Positions 1-8,597 of a stretch of DNA of 64,000 bases are shown here, one piece after another; position 1 is the stretch's first letter, and the number at the start of each line of letters is the position of its first letter. The notes below the pieces were generated by a model. The model saw nothing but the letters and a program-made list of their open reading frames with translations. It was not told where the DNA came from and ran no database searches. This DNA comes from Paranoxybacillus vitaminiphilus (lineage in GTDB: Bacteria > Bacillota > Bacilli > Bacillales > Anoxybacillaceae). Position numbers and translations under genes: made by a program. The stretch is taken from NCBI RefSeq assembly GCF_003259935.1, contig NZ_QLMH01000003.1, positions 156,628-220,627 on the forward strand, in the 5' to 3' direction.

Positions 1-20
1 AAACCCGCCTTTTTATTTCA
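1..20 (+). terminator. Tail of a terminator from an upstream gene (partial)
   Basis: The window opens with a GC-rich run followed by a T-rich tract, which looks like the 3' half of a rho-independent terminator. Its 5' arm lies outside the window, so this is a weak call. Confidence 0.35.
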
Positions 21-23
21 GAA

Positions 24-58
24 AATTATACAAAATATTAAGATTATTTTGTATAATT
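24..58. promoter_or_regulatory. 14-bp perfect inverted repeat upstream of acyl-CoA synthetase gene
   Basis: AATTATACAAAATA (24-37) and its exact complement (45-58) are separated by 7 nt. The right arm contains a TATAAT at 52-57 that could be the -10 box, so a dimeric regulator bound here could block transcription of the gene starting at 90. The regulator is unknown. A hairpin RNA is less likely because the site precedes the predicted transcription start. Confidence 0.5.
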
Positions 59-89
59 AATTTAAATAGACAAAAAAGGGAGGGGAATT

Positions 90-1679
90 ATGCGTAGAGA
101 AGATTTAATTGCGCCGGAGAAGTATAATTTAACTTCTGAGGTTGAGAGACACGCGCATAAAACACCAAACAAAATCGCTTTAAAATGGGAGAATGAAGCC
201 GGAGAAACAAGAGAAATGACATATGCTGAGTTAATAAAATGCGCCAATAAAATTGGAAGCGCTTTAATTTCTCGTGGGTTAACAAAAGGGGATAAAGTAT
301 TGATTATGGTGCCGCGGCTTATCGAGGCATATCAAGTATATCTGGGAGCGTTAAAAGCTGGATTAGTTGTTATTCCAAGCTCTGAAATGCTGCGTGCAAA
401 AGATTTACAGTATCGTCTTTTTCACGGTGAAGTCAAAGCGGTTATCGTTTATCACCCTTATATTGCTGAATTTGCACAAATTGAAAATACGAGCGGCTTA
501 ATTAAGTTTGCAGTTGGAAATGATGTGGAAGGATGGCTCAATTTACAAAAAGAAATGGACAAACAAAGCGACGAATTTACTGCTGCTGATACATCACGTG
601 ATGACATGGCCTTTCTATCTTATACGTCCGGCACAACCGGAAATCCGAAAGGTGTTGTCCATACACATGGATGGGCTTATGCCCATTTGCGTACAGCAGC
701 GAAAAACTGGCTGTGCATTGAAGAAGGAGATGTTGTTTGGGCAACGGCGGGTCCGGGCTGGCAAAAATGGATTTGGAGCCCGTTTTTATCGACGTTAGGC
801 TCTGGAGCAACCGGATTTGTTTATCATGGGAGATTTGAGCCGGAAAAGTATTTGCAGCTGTTAAGCAAATATGAAATTAATGTTCTTTGCTGCACACCTA
901 CCGAATATCGTTTGATGGCGAAGGTACCAAATATCGGGGAGTACAAACTTCCTCATTTACACAGTGCTGTTTCTGCCGGTGAACCGTTAAACCGTGAAGT
1001 CATTGATACGTTTGAGAAATGTTTTGGTGTTCAAGTTCGTGACGGTTACGGGCAAACAGAAAATACGCTGCTAGTCGGTGTCATGAAAGGGATGAAAATC
1101 AAGCCGGGTTCAATGGGTAAGCCGACGCCTGGGAACCGTGTTGAGATCATTAATGAGAATGGAGAGCCGTGCAAAGTAGGCGAGGTCGGAGACATTGCTG
1201 TCCATGTCAGCACGCCGGCATTGTTCAAATGTTACTATAAAGATCCTGAACGCACTGCGATGCAATTCCGCGGTGAGTACTATATTACAGGTGATAAAGC
1301 AAAAATGGACGAAGATGGATATTTCTGGTTTGAAGGGCGCGGTGATGACATTATTATTAGCTCTGGCTATACAATCGGGCCGTTTGAAGTAGAAGATGCA
1401 CTTGTTAAGCATCCGGCTGTAAAGGAATGCGCCGTTGTTGCAAGTCCGGATGAAATTCGTGGTCATGTCGTCAAGGCATTTGTTGTTCTTCGCGAAGGGG
1501 TCGATAAAAACGATCCGACATTAATTCCAGCTTTACAAGAGCATGTTAAGCAGCTAACAGCTCCATACAAATATCCGCGCAAAATTGAGTTTGTTGATGA
1601 CTTGCCAAAAACAGCATCAGGTAAAATTCGCCGCGTTGAACTTCGTCAGCGGGAAATGAGACTAGCGCAACAAAAATAG
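90..1679 (+). CDS. ytcI: Acyl-CoA synthetase (AMP-forming, YtcI/MbcS-like)
   Basis: A 529-residue cytosolic ANL-superfamily enzyme that should activate a short or medium carboxylic acid to its CoA thioester through an acyl-adenylate. The P-loop-like AMP motif YTSGTTGNPKG is at about residues 177-187, DGYGQTE is near 315, TGDKAK begins the C-terminal domain linker, and the catalytic lysine lies in PKTASGKIRR near the C-terminus. Length and motifs are complete. The start is an ATG 5 nt after AGGGAGGGG. It is monocistronic and converges on the NAD kinase gene across a shared terminator. Substrate (acetate, butyrate or branched acids) cannot be told from sequence alone. Confidence 0.9.
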   Translation: MRREDLIAPEKYNLTSEVERHAHKTPNKIALKWENEAGETREMTYAELIKCANKIGSALISRGLTKGDKVLIMVPRLIEAYQVYLGALKAGLVVIPSSEMLRAKDLQYRLFHGEVKAVIVYHPYIAEFAQIENTSGLIKFAVGNDVEGWLNLQKEMDKQSDEFTAADTSRDDMAFLSYTSGTTGNPKGVVHTHGWAYAHLRTAAKNWLCIEEGDVVWATAGPGWQKWIWSPFLSTLGSGATGFVYHGRFEPEKYLQLLSKYEINVLCCTPTEYRLMAKVPNIGEYKLPHLHSAVSAGEPLNREVIDTFEKCFGVQVRDGYGQTENTLLVGVMKGMKIKPGSMGKPTPGNRVEIINENGEPCKVGEVGDIAVHVSTPALFKCYYKDPERTAMQFRGEYYITGDKAKMDEDGYFWFEGRGDDIIISSGYTIGPFEVEDALVKHPAVKECAVVASPDEIRGHVVKAFVVLREGVDKNDPTLIPALQEHVKQLTAPYKYPRKIEFVDDLPKTASGKIRRVELRQREMRLAQQK

Positions 1680-1690
1680 CTATATAGATA

Positions 1691-1723
1691 AAGAGGTGAT
1701 TCCTTTTTTGGAAACACCTCTTT
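1691..1723. terminator. Bidirectional terminator between ytcI and nadK
   Basis: AAGAGGTG (1691-1698) pairs with CACCTCTT (1715-1722) around a T-rich loop. T and A tracts on the two sides suit both convergent genes. Confidence 0.75.
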
Positions 1724-1729
1724 TACCGT

Positions 1730-2533
1730 TTATAAAAACGTTCGTTTTACTTTTTCCCAGAATGAATTGTCTTTTAGTTTTACCGTTTTAATGACTTTCT
1801 CACTTAAAGAAATATCCAGTTTTTCGATATGACGAATGCTGAGTGCTTCGTTGTCCATACCGATAATTGGATAATGATTGCCTTCCGGGGAAATTTTTAA
1901 TGTTAGCTTTCGTTTTCCGCTTAAAATAAACGAAGACCCTAATGTACGATAACGATTGTTATTCATGGAGGCAAGCTCGCTTACTTGAATGCACGGAAGC
2001 AGCGGGTCGACAACAGCACCGTTGACTGACTTGTTATAGGCAGTACTTCCTGTTGGAGTTGCCACAATGATTCCATCGCCGCGGAAGGTTTCAAAATGAA
2101 GCTCATCAATAAATACATCCATAACAAACGTTTTAATGATTCCAGAACGAATAGAGCATTCATTTAAGCAATAAAATGAAGCAGAGTTATCAATGGTTAC
2201 TTGAATCGTCGGATATTTTCGCACTTCAATTTGCTCGTTTGTCATTGCTTCAATCATCTTATCTGTATCGTCAATATGGAAGTCGCAATAAAAGCTCGGT
2301 GTGTTAAAAGTTGAAATGCCCGCATAAAGGCAGTCATTACGGAAGCCGGTTTGTCGTACTGCTTGGAGGAATGAGCCGTCACCCCCGATGCTGACAATAA
2401 TATTTGCCTTTCGATGCTCACTCACGACATTGAAATCGTATTCTTTAGCAAGGTGGATGAGCGATTTTACTTGCTCGCTCGTTTTTTCATCTCTTTTGTA
2501 AAAAAAGTAAATATGATTGCGGCGTTCTGCCAT
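1730..2533 (-). CDS. nadK2: NAD kinase (PpnK2/YtdI type)
   Basis: A 267-residue inorganic polyphosphate/ATP-NAD kinase, which makes NADP+ in the cytosol. The hallmark GGDGSFL is at about residues 50-56, and the downstream NECS and TPTGSTAYN motifs form the nucleotide-binding core. The ATG is preceded on the minus strand by GGAGGGG. In B. subtilis the same position holds ytdI, the second of two NAD kinases, so a paralogue (ppnKA type) is expected elsewhere. It is divergent from sppA. Confidence 0.92.
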   Translation of the reverse strand: MAERRNHIYFFYKRDEKTSEQVKSLIHLAKEYDFNVVSEHRKANIIVSIGGDGSFLQAVRQTGFRNDCLYAGISTFNTPSFYCDFHIDDTDKMIEAMTNEQIEVRKYPTIQVTIDNSASFYCLNECSIRSGIIKTFVMDVFIDELHFETFRGDGIIVATPTGSTAYNKSVNGAVVDPLLPCIQVSELASMNNNRYRTLGSSFILSGKRKLTLKISPEGNHYPIIGMDNEALSIRHIEKLDISLSEKVIKTVKLKDNSFWEKVKRTFL

Positions 2534-2658
2534 TCAGCCGTCCCCTCCGTTACACGGTTTTAGTATATTAACAATTATGGTAAGATTAACTAATGTAATA
2601 TATAGTTTATCATTATTGCTTTTTAAAAGTAAATTTCATTGATATGAGGAGGAAAGAT

Positions 2659-3669
2659 ATGAATCGAAAACGTTGGATTGCTTTGGCAATCGCTGCGGCT
2701 TTATTTATCTTTTCCGCGCTAATGAGCTTTGTCACATCCGTATTTACTTCAGATTTTGAAAAATGGTCGGAAGATTTTTTTGCCCAAATCAATGAGGAGT
2801 TTTCTGAGGAGATCATCGAAGAAGGAAATGAGTTGAAAAAAATTGTTGTTCTGGAAGTAAACGGTGTTATTCAAGACACGGAAGAAGTAGGCTCATTATT
2901 TGGAACAGCCGGATATAATCATCAAGCTTTTTTAAAAATGATTGAACAGGCGAAAAACGATGATGCGGTGAAAGCGATTGTATTGCGCGTCAACTCTCCG
3001 GGCGGCGGCGTTGTTGAAAGTGCAGAAATTCATGAAAAACTATCCGATTTGAAAAAAGAAACAAAAAAACCGATTTATGTGTCAATGGGAACAATGGCTG
3101 CTTCCGGCGGATATTATATATCGACAATGGCAGATAAAATTTTCGCGAGCCCCGAAACGATTACCGGTTCTTTAGGTGTGATTATGCAAAGCATTAACTA
3201 CGAAGGATTAGCGAAAAAATACGGTGTGGAACTTGTTACGATTAAAAGCGGACCTTACAAAGATATTATGAATCCGGCAAGAAAAATGACGGATGAAGAA
3301 AGAAAGATTTTACAAACTCTTATTAACAATTCTTATGAAGGGTTTGTGAAAGTCATTTCGGAAGGAAGAAAAATCCCGGAAAGTGAAGTTCGTAAATTAG
3401 CGGATGGCCGTATTTATGATGGAAGACAAGCAAAACAGTTAAAACTGATTGATGAATTCGGATATTTGGAAGATACGATTGCTGCCGTGAAAAAAGACTA
3501 TCGCTTAAAAGATGCTCAAGTTGTGAAATATACGGATGAACTTGGTTTTGGTTCGTTATTTAGCATGAATATAAAACCATTCAAACAAGAGAACAACGAG
3601 GCAATTGAGCTTGTTCAATTATTTTCGCGTCCAAACTCACCGCGTTTAATGTATTTATATGCGGAGTAA
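2659..3669 (+). CDS. sppA: Signal peptide peptidase SppA
   Basis: A 336-residue membrane-anchored serine protease (S49, ClpP-like fold) that degrades leftover signal peptides. One N-terminal membrane segment covers residues 7-28. The Ser-Lys dyad is visible as Ser149 in AASGGYY and Lys201 in SGPYKD, matching the spacing of the B. subtilis enzyme. I chose the ATG at 2659 over the in-frame ATG at 2644 because GAGGAGG at 2646-2652 is the ribosome-binding site and lies inside the longer version. It heads a run with yteJ, 16 nt downstream. Confidence 0.95.
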   Translation: MNRKRWIALAIAAALFIFSALMSFVTSVFTSDFEKWSEDFFAQINEEFSEEIIEEGNELKKIVVLEVNGVIQDTEEVGSLFGTAGYNHQAFLKMIEQAKNDDAVKAIVLRVNSPGGGVVESAEIHEKLSDLKKETKKPIYVSMGTMAASGGYYISTMADKIFASPETITGSLGVIMQSINYEGLAKKYGVELVTIKSGPYKDIMNPARKMTDEERKILQTLINNSYEGFVKVISEGRKIPESEVRKLADGRIYDGRQAKQLKLIDEFGYLEDTIAAVKKDYRLKDAQVVKYTDELGFGSLFSMNIKPFKQENNEAIELVQLFSRPNSPRLMYLYAE

Positions 3670-3685
3670 AGGAGAGTGAAAAAGA

Positions 3686-4171
3686 ATGATGAATGAAGAA
3701 CAACAAGAAACAATACAAAGTGAAACAGTTGACTCGCCTCATTATTCCGTTATTCATTATGCGGGATTTTGGATGCGGTTTTGGGCTTATTTGCTCGATT
3801 TGGTCGTCATTGCAAGCATTAACGGAATCATTGTCTATCCGGTTTTTCGCTTTATGGACTTACCTTTGGAAGAAAATCATATGTTTACACCGCTATCGAT
3901 TGCAACCGCGGCTACTTTCTATTTATATTTTATTTTCATGACAAAAATTTTTAAACAAACGATAGGAAAAATGGTATTTGGTCTAAAAGTAATCGATCTG
4001 AACGACAGGCCGTTAACATGGTCGACCGTGTTGTTTCGGGAATTGGTTGGAAAGTTTATTTCTAAGACCATTTTGTTCATCGGATTTTTAGTAGCAGCAT
4101 TTTCACCGAAAAAACAAGGAATTCACGATATGATTGCCGATACAACGGTTGTGCATGAGCGTACCTGCTAG
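3686..4171 (+). CDS. yteJ: RDD-family membrane protein YteJ
   Basis: A 161-residue protein with a short charged N-terminus, then an RDD domain of three hydrophobic segments (about residues 34-56, 70-92 and 125-145). The conserved Arg near residue 30 (WMRFWAYLLDLVV) and Gly-Lys around residue 100 (QTIGKMVFG) fit the family. The role is unproven; it lies beside sppA in Bacillaceae and may act with it in peptide resistance. GGAG at 3671 drives the ATG at 3686; the ATG at 3689 is also possible. Confidence 0.88.
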   Translation: MMNEEQQETIQSETVDSPHYSVIHYAGFWMRFWAYLLDLVVIASINGIIVYPVFRFMDLPLEENHMFTPLSIATAATFYLYFIFMTKIFKQTIGKMVFGLKVIDLNDRPLTWSTVLFRELVGKFISKTILFIGFLVAAFSPKKQGIHDMIADTTVVHERTC

Positions 4172-4197
4172 TTATACTAGCAGGTTTATTTTTTTAT
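4163..4197 (+). terminator. Terminator after yteJ
   Basis: ACCTGCTAGT (4163-4172) pairs perfectly with ACTAGCAGGT (4176-4185) around a 3-nt loop, followed by TTTATTTTTTT. The stop codon of yteJ lies inside the 5' arm. Confidence 0.85.
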
Positions 4198-4237
4198 AGA
4201 AATGGCGAAAATGGCATGTTGAAGGAGAGTGCGTAAA

Positions 4238-4930
4238 TTGAATGCTGTCTTGTTCATAGCGGTGGGGTTGATTAGTTTAATCATGTTCATTTCTATGATG
4301 AGAATGTCCATTTTCATTGATATTAAACATGCGCAAGGTGATGACCGCGCAAAAATTACGCTAAAAACGTTGTTTGGCCTCATTCGCTACACGATTAATA
4401 TTCCGTTAGTAAAAGTGGATAAGGAATCGCTTGGAATTATTGTGTTTCGTCAAGATGAAGTCGGAGGTAACCAAAACAATGTTGACGTTCATCCAAAAAA
4501 GAGTAAGTATACACCTTCTGAAATCGCACATAGCTTTCGGCAAACAAAACAGTTTATTCATCATGTTGTTCATTTGCATTCGATTATTAAAAAATTTATG
4601 TCCCGCATTTCTATTACAAAATTTGAATGGCATACAACATTCGGTGCAGGTGATGCGGCTTATACAGGAATGGCTGTTGGCATCGGATGGTCGGTGAAAT
4701 ATGGAATGGTTGCAATGGTTAGTAAATATATGAAGCTAAAAACCGTTCCTGTTATTACGATTACTCCATCTTTTCAACAGGCAATGTCGCAAACACATTT
4801 CATATGTATGATTCATTTTCGTATCGGGCATGCTATGTTAGCAGGGATACGAATCGTGAAATATTGGCGCGGCAACTCTTTGTCACAATTAAAATCATTT
4901 GTTGCCGGTAAAGCAAACGAAAGTTATTAG
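4238..4930 (+). CDS. ytfI: DUF2953 protein YtfI
   Basis: About 230 residues with an N-terminal membrane segment (roughly residues 2-20) and a soluble remainder; family DUF2953, role unknown. The reading frame could open at GTG 4229, but GAAGGAGA at 4221-4228 touches that codon, so the TTG at 4238 (9 nt spacing) is preferred. Its stop is 11 nt before ytfJ. The two are adjacent in many spore formers, which hints at a sporulation or germination role. Confidence 0.85.
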   Translation: MNAVLFIAVGLISLIMFISMMRMSIFIDIKHAQGDDRAKITLKTLFGLIRYTINIPLVKVDKESLGIIVFRQDEVGGNQNNVDVHPKKSKYTPSEIAHSFRQTKQFIHHVVHLHSIIKKFMSRISITKFEWHTTFGAGDAAYTGMAVGIGWSVKYGMVAMVSKYMKLKTVPVITITPSFQQAMSQTHFICMIHFRIGHAMLAGIRIVKYWRGNSLSQLKSFVAGKANESY

Positions 4931-4941
4931 GAGGTTTAGCA

Positions 4942-5409
4942 ATGAGCAATCATCCAATCCAAGCGTTAATGTCAACGGCAATGGAAAATTTAAAACAAAT
5001 GATTGATGTGAATACAATTATCGGCGATCCGGTAGAAACTCCGGATGGAAGTGTCATTTTAACGGTTTCCAAAGTAGGATTTGGCTTTGCCGCAGGCGGA
5101 AGTGAGTTTATTCTTGATGGAAACAATCATCATAGCGGCCAACCATCTCCGGAAAATGCTCATCCATTCGGCGGAGGCAGCGGCGGAGGAGTGTCGATTA
5201 CCCCGATTGCATTTTTAATTGTTAATTCTTCGGGTGTAAAGCTGCTTCATCTTGATGAAAGTACGCATTTATACGAAAAAATATTGGATTTAGCCCCGCA
5301 GGCGGTGGAGAAAATTCAACAAATGTTAAAGAAAAATAAACAGAATCATGGCGAATCGTATCAACACGACGAATCTGTATCTTTGAAAAAAGATGATTTA
5401 GGAATTTAA
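4942..5409 (+). CDS. ytfJ: GerW-family sporulation protein YtfJ
   Basis: A 155-residue GerW/YtfJ protein. The N-terminal half has the family pattern IGDPVETPDGSVI near residue 27, then a glycine-rich stretch at about 69-89 and a hydrophobic strand (SITPIAFLIV). YtfJ is a forespore-made protein linked to germination or spore properties in Bacillus; no enzymatic motif is evident. GGAGG precedes the ATG. The acidic, Gln/Asn-rich tail after residue 130 looks disordered. Confidence 0.9.
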   Translation: MSNHPIQALMSTAMENLKQMIDVNTIIGDPVETPDGSVILTVSKVGFGFAAGGSEFILDGNNHHSGQPSPENAHPFGGGSGGGVSITPIAFLIVNSSGVKLLHLDESTHLYEKILDLAPQAVEKIQQMLKKNKQNHGESYQHDESVSLKKDDLGI

Positions 5410-5420
5410 AGTCTAAATAA

Positions 5421-5449
5421 TTGAAATTTTTTTATATTGCCGTTATGAT
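5421..5449 (+). promoter_or_regulatory. SigA-type promoter for tpx
   Basis: TTGAAA (5421-5426), a 17-nt spacer and TATGAT (5444-5449) lie 35 nt upstream of the tpx start codon. Confidence 0.6.
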
Positions 5450-5483
5450 TAGCCTGTACATATTTTTTTAGGAGGGTAATCCG

Positions 5484-5984
5484 ATGGCAAACGTCACTTT
5501 TAAAGGGAATCCAGTTACTTTAGTCGGAAATGAAGTGAAGGTTGGCGATACAGCTCCGGACTTTAAGGTGTTAGCAAACGATTTATCAGAGGTTACGCTT
5601 GCTGATACGAAGGGACATGTTCGTTTAATCAGTGTCGTTCCTTCTCTCGACACGGGTGTTTGCGATGCGCAAACTCGCCGTTTTAATGAAGAAGCAGCAA
5701 AATTAGAAAACGTCAAAGTATTAACGATCAGCGTCGATTTACCATTTGCGCAAAAGCGTTGGTGCGGTGCTAACGGCATTGAAAATGTGCAAACATTGTC
5801 TGACCATCGCGATGTGTCCTTTGGTCAAGCGTACGGGGTGCTAATTAAAGAGTTGCGTTTATTAGCGCGTGCTGTATTTGTTATTGACAGCAACGACAAA
5901 GTAACATACGTTGAGTACGTTCCGGAAGTAACCAATCATCCGAATTATGAAGCGGCGATTGAAGCAGCAAAAGCAGCGAAATAA
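5484..5984 (+). CDS. tpx: Thiol peroxidase Tpx
   Basis: A 166-residue atypical 2-Cys peroxiredoxin that reduces hydroperoxides using thioredoxin. The peroxidatic cysteine is Cys60 in [11 protein letters not shown] and the resolving cysteine is Cys94 in KRWCGA, the spacing typical of Tpx. Length is standard. It has its own promoter, a strong AGGAGGG site and a terminator, so it is probably monocistronic. Confidence 0.96.
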   Translation: MANVTFKGNPVTLVGNEVKVGDTAPDFKVLANDLSEVTLADTKGHVRLISVVPSLDTGVCDAQTRRFNEEAAKLENVKVLTISVDLPFAQKRWCGANGIENVQTLSDHRDVSFGQAYGVLIKELRLLARAVFVIDSNDKVTYVEYVPEVTNHPNYEAAIEAAKAAK

Positions 5985-5990
5985 TTGTGA

Positions 5991-6019
5991 AAAGGCCTCG
6001 AGCTATTCGAGGTCTTTTT
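5991..6019 (+). terminator. Terminator after tpx
   Basis: CCTCGA (5996-6001) pairs with TCGAGG (6007-6012), extended by flanking A/T pairs, then a T tract. Confidence 0.8.
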
Positions 6020-6105
6020 CATTGCTTAATATAAAACACTTGCGTTTATGAGCGCATACTCCATACAATAAAAAATTGGACACCAAATTGAAAGGTGGAA
6101 AAATA

Positions 6106-7095
6106 ATGAGCACACCAGTTGAACGATTATTTACGCTATTTGACCGTACGGCAGCGATCTTACAAGAAGAATTAAAATGTTCCTACTTAGAAGCTGTGGC
6201 CGAAACAGGAGAAAATTTATTCCATGGAGATGTTTTGCAAGAAGAAGTAAGCGAATTATCGCAAAAAAGGCTTAAAAAAGAATATAAAGAAATCCAGCTT
6301 GAGAGATTTACGAATGAAGAAATTCGCAAATCGTTTCAGCTTGCGGTGTTAAAAGGGATGAAAGAAAATACGCAGCCGCATCATCAAATGACCCCGGATG
6401 CTGTTAGTTTATTTATCAGCTATTTAGTTGGAAAATTCACTGCGAAACATCTTGCTCTAACGATTCTCGATCCGGCTGTTGGTACAGCTAATTTATTAAC
6501 GACTGTCCTTAATCATTTGCCGGGCAAACAAGTAAAAAGTTACGGGGTTGATGTCGATGATTTGTTAATTAAATTAGCGTATGTAAATGCTAATTTACAA
6601 AAGCATCCTATCCAATTTTTCAATCAAGACAGCCTGCAGCCGATGTTTGTAGAACATGCGGATGTGGTCGTTTGCGATTTGCCGGTTGGCTATTATCCGC
6701 ATGATGAAAATGTCTCCCGCTTTATTTTAAAAGCAGAGAAGGGGCATTCATACGCGCACCATTTGTTTATTGAACAAAGTTTATATTATACGAAAGAAGG
6801 CGGCTATTTATTTTTCCTGATCCCGAATTCATTATTTTCAAGCGATCAAGCTGCCGCACTGCACACCTTTTTGAAAGAACAGGCTGTCATTCAAGGATTA
6901 TTACAGTTACCGCTGTCGATGTTTAAAAATGAACAGGCGGCGAAAAGCATTTTTATTTTGCAAAAGAAAGGCTCAAACGTAAAGGCACCAAAAAAAGCGC
7001 TGCTTGCGGAGCTGCCGCGGTTTTCGAATAAACAAATCATGCAGGCGATGATGCGAAAAATCGATGAGTGGTTTGCAAGCGAAAAAAGCCAATAA
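6106..7095 (+). CDS. ytxK: Class I SAM-dependent methyltransferase YtxK
   Basis: A 329-residue protein related to N6-adenine DNA methyltransferases of the type I HsdM kind. The SAM-binding motif I is seen as LDPAVGTANLL around residue 124. Where active N6-adenine enzymes carry (D/N)PPY, this has CDLPVGYYP near residue 192, so the catalytic motif is degenerate. The start is ATG 6106, 8 nt after AAAGGTGG; a longer TTG start at 6076 lacks a site. It lies upstream of ackA as in B. subtilis, where the role is not settled. Confidence 0.9.
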   Translation: MSTPVERLFTLFDRTAAILQEELKCSYLEAVAETGENLFHGDVLQEEVSELSQKRLKKEYKEIQLERFTNEEIRKSFQLAVLKGMKENTQPHHQMTPDAVSLFISYLVGKFTAKHLALTILDPAVGTANLLTTVLNHLPGKQVKSYGVDVDDLLIKLAYVNANLQKHPIQFFNQDSLQPMFVEHADVVVCDLPVGYYPHDENVSRFILKAEKGHSYAHHLFIEQSLYYTKEGGYLFFLIPNSLFSSDQAAALHTFLKEQAVIQGLLQLPLSMFKNEQAAKSIFILQKKGSNVKAPKKALLAELPRFSNKQIMQAMMRKIDEWFASEKSQ

Positions 7096-7107
7096 CCGAC
7101 CGAAAGA

Positions 7108-7150
7108 AACGAGGCTGACACCTTGCTTTTAGTCCAGTCTCGTTTTTTTA
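7108..7150 (+). terminator. Terminator after ytxK; short form of the palindrome family
   Basis: AACGAGGCTG (7108-7117) pairs with CAGTCTCGTT (7135-7144, one G-U) before a T7 run. The arm GAGGCTGAC and the CTTGCTTTTAGTC loop resemble the outer part of the long intergenic palindromes found elsewhere in the window, so it looks like a version missing the inner blocks. Confidence 0.75.
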
Positions 7151-7176
7151 TATTTCAAAATATAAAAACATCTGTA

Positions 7177-7192
7177 TTGCAAACGATTACAT
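7177..7192 (+). promoter_or_regulatory. cre site (CcpA) upstream of ackA
   Basis: TTGCAAACGATTACAT matches the 16-nt cre consensus WTGNAARCGNWWWCAW at every position. It is centred about 57 nt upstream of the start point predicted from the promoter at 7206-7235, the arrangement by which CcpA activates ackA in B. subtilis. Confidence 0.8.
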
Positions 7193-7205
7193 AATAAGAA
7201 CGTGC

Positions 7206-7235
7206 TTGAAAATGTGCAGAAAACATGCATAAAAT
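7206..7235 (+). promoter_or_regulatory. Probable ackA promoter
   Basis: TTGAAA (7206-7211), an 18-nt spacer and TAAAAT (7230-7235). The call is supported by the position of the upstream cre. Confidence 0.5.
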
Positions 7236-7309
7236 GAAAAAGGTATATTGAAATTCATTGAATTGTACAAAATAAGAGTAGTGTCACATTAAAGGAGATG
7301 CTTAGGAAC

Positions 7310-8500
7310 ATGTCAAAAATTATGGCTATTAACGCCGGCAGTTCTTCCCTTAAGTTTCAGTTGTTTGAAATGCCTAGCGAAAAGGTGTTGACAAAAGGGG
7401 TAGTCGAGCGAATCGGCTTTGAAGATGCGATCTTTAATATTACGGTAAACGGTGAAAAAATCAAAGAAGTAACGTCTATTCCAGATCATGCTGTTGCCGT
7501 TAAATTGTTGCTTGATAAATTAATAAGTTTAGGAATCATTCAATCATTTGATGAAATTGATGGAATTGGACACCGCGTTGTACATGGCGGTGAGAAATTT
7601 AGCGATTCTGTTCTTATTACGGATGAAACATTAAAAGAGATTGAAGAGCTATCGGAATTAGCTCCGTTGCATAACCCGGCAAACATTGTCGGCATTAAGG
7701 CATTCCAGGAAATCTTGCCAAATGTTCCGGCTGTTGCGGTATTTGATACGGCGTTCCATCAAACAATGCCTGAACAATCATTCTTATATAGCTTGCCGTA
7801 TGAATATTATACAAAATTTGGTATTCGTAAATACGGGTTCCATGGAACATCGCATAAATATGTCACACAGCGCGCTGCTGAATTGCTGGGCCGTCCAATT
7901 GAGCAATTGCGCTTAATTTCATGCCACTTAGGAAACGGAGCAAGTATCGCTGCTGTTGAAGGCGGAAAATCCATTGATACGTCCATGGGATTCACGCCGC
8001 TTGCAGGTGTAGCGATGGGAACCCGCTCTGGTAACATTGACCCTGCGTTAATTCCATATATCATGGAAAAAACGGGTAAAACGGCAGAAGAAGTCGTCGA
8101 GATTTTAAATAAAAAGAGCGGCATGCTCGGTATTTCTGGTTTCTCAAGCGATTTGCGCGACATTGAAAAAGCAGCGGAAGAAGGAAATGAGCGCGCTGAG
8201 TTGGCGTTAGAAGTGTTTGCAAGCCGCATCCATAAATATATCGGCTCTTATGCAGCGCGCATGTGCGGTGTCGATGCGATTATTTTCACGGCAGGCATTG
8301 GTGAAAACAGTGACGTCGTCCGTGCAAAAGTATTGCGCGGCCTTGAGTTTATGGGCGTTTACTGGGACCCGGCGCTGAACAAAGTACGTGGACAAGAAGC
8401 ATTTATCAGCTATCCGCATTCACCTGTTAAAGTATTAGTCATTCCAACAAACGAAGAAGTAATGATTGCCCGCGATGTGGTGAGATTGGCAAATTTATAA
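7310..8500 (+). CDS. ackA: Acetate kinase
   Basis: A 396-residue ASKHA-fold enzyme converting acetyl phosphate and ADP to acetate and ATP in overflow metabolism. The N-terminal [18 protein letters not shown] near residue 87, HLGNG near 207 and GIGENS near 330 are all present. The ATG at 7310 is 9 nt from AAAGGAGATG; the ATG at 7298 sits inside that site and is rejected. A perfect cre upstream suggests activation by CcpA when glucose is abundant. Confidence 0.97.
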   Translation: MSKIMAINAGSSSLKFQLFEMPSEKVLTKGVVERIGFEDAIFNITVNGEKIKEVTSIPDHAVAVKLLLDKLISLGIIQSFDEIDGIGHRVVHGGEKFSDSVLITDETLKEIEELSELAPLHNPANIVGIKAFQEILPNVPAVAVFDTAFHQTMPEQSFLYSLPYEYYTKFGIRKYGFHGTSHKYVTQRAAELLGRPIEQLRLISCHLGNGASIAAVEGGKSIDTSMGFTPLAGVAMGTRSGNIDPALIPYIMEKTGKTAEEVVEILNKKSGMLGISGFSSDLRDIEKAAEEGNERAELALEVFASRIHKYIGSYAARMCGVDAIIFTAGIGENSDVVRAKVLRGLEFMGVYWDPALNKVRGQEAFISYPHSPVKVLVIPTNEEVMIARDVVRLANL

Positions 8501-8517
8501 TAAAGAAATCAAAGATC

Positions 8518-8552
8518 AAAGGTTAGACGATTTTAAACGTCTGGCCTTTTTT
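8518..8552 (+). terminator. Terminator after ackA
   Basis: AAAGGTTAGACG (8518-8529) pairs with CGTCTGGCCTTT (8538-8549, two G-U pairs), followed by T residues. Confidence 0.85.
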
Positions 8553-8597
8553 GTATACTAAAATTAATATACTTGTTTTATTAAAGGGTGGATGCAT

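Noticed and set aside
1110-1466. Minus-strand frames inside acyl-CoA synthetase and many other core genes
   Set aside because: They are shadows of strongly coding plus-strand genes without ribosome sites or recognisable products.
2534-2643. Possible operator or shared promoter between nadK and sppA
   Set aside because: AT-rich with loose partial dyads but no convincing arms or promoter pair, so nothing is called.
2644-2658. Earlier ATG for sppA
   Set aside because: The codons after it are the GAGGAGG ribosome site for the ATG at 2659.
4163-4197. Palindrome-family member after yteJ
   Set aside because: A simple 10-bp stem with a 3-nt loop. It shares neither GAGGCTGACC nor GGTCTGACC arms and is an ordinary terminator.
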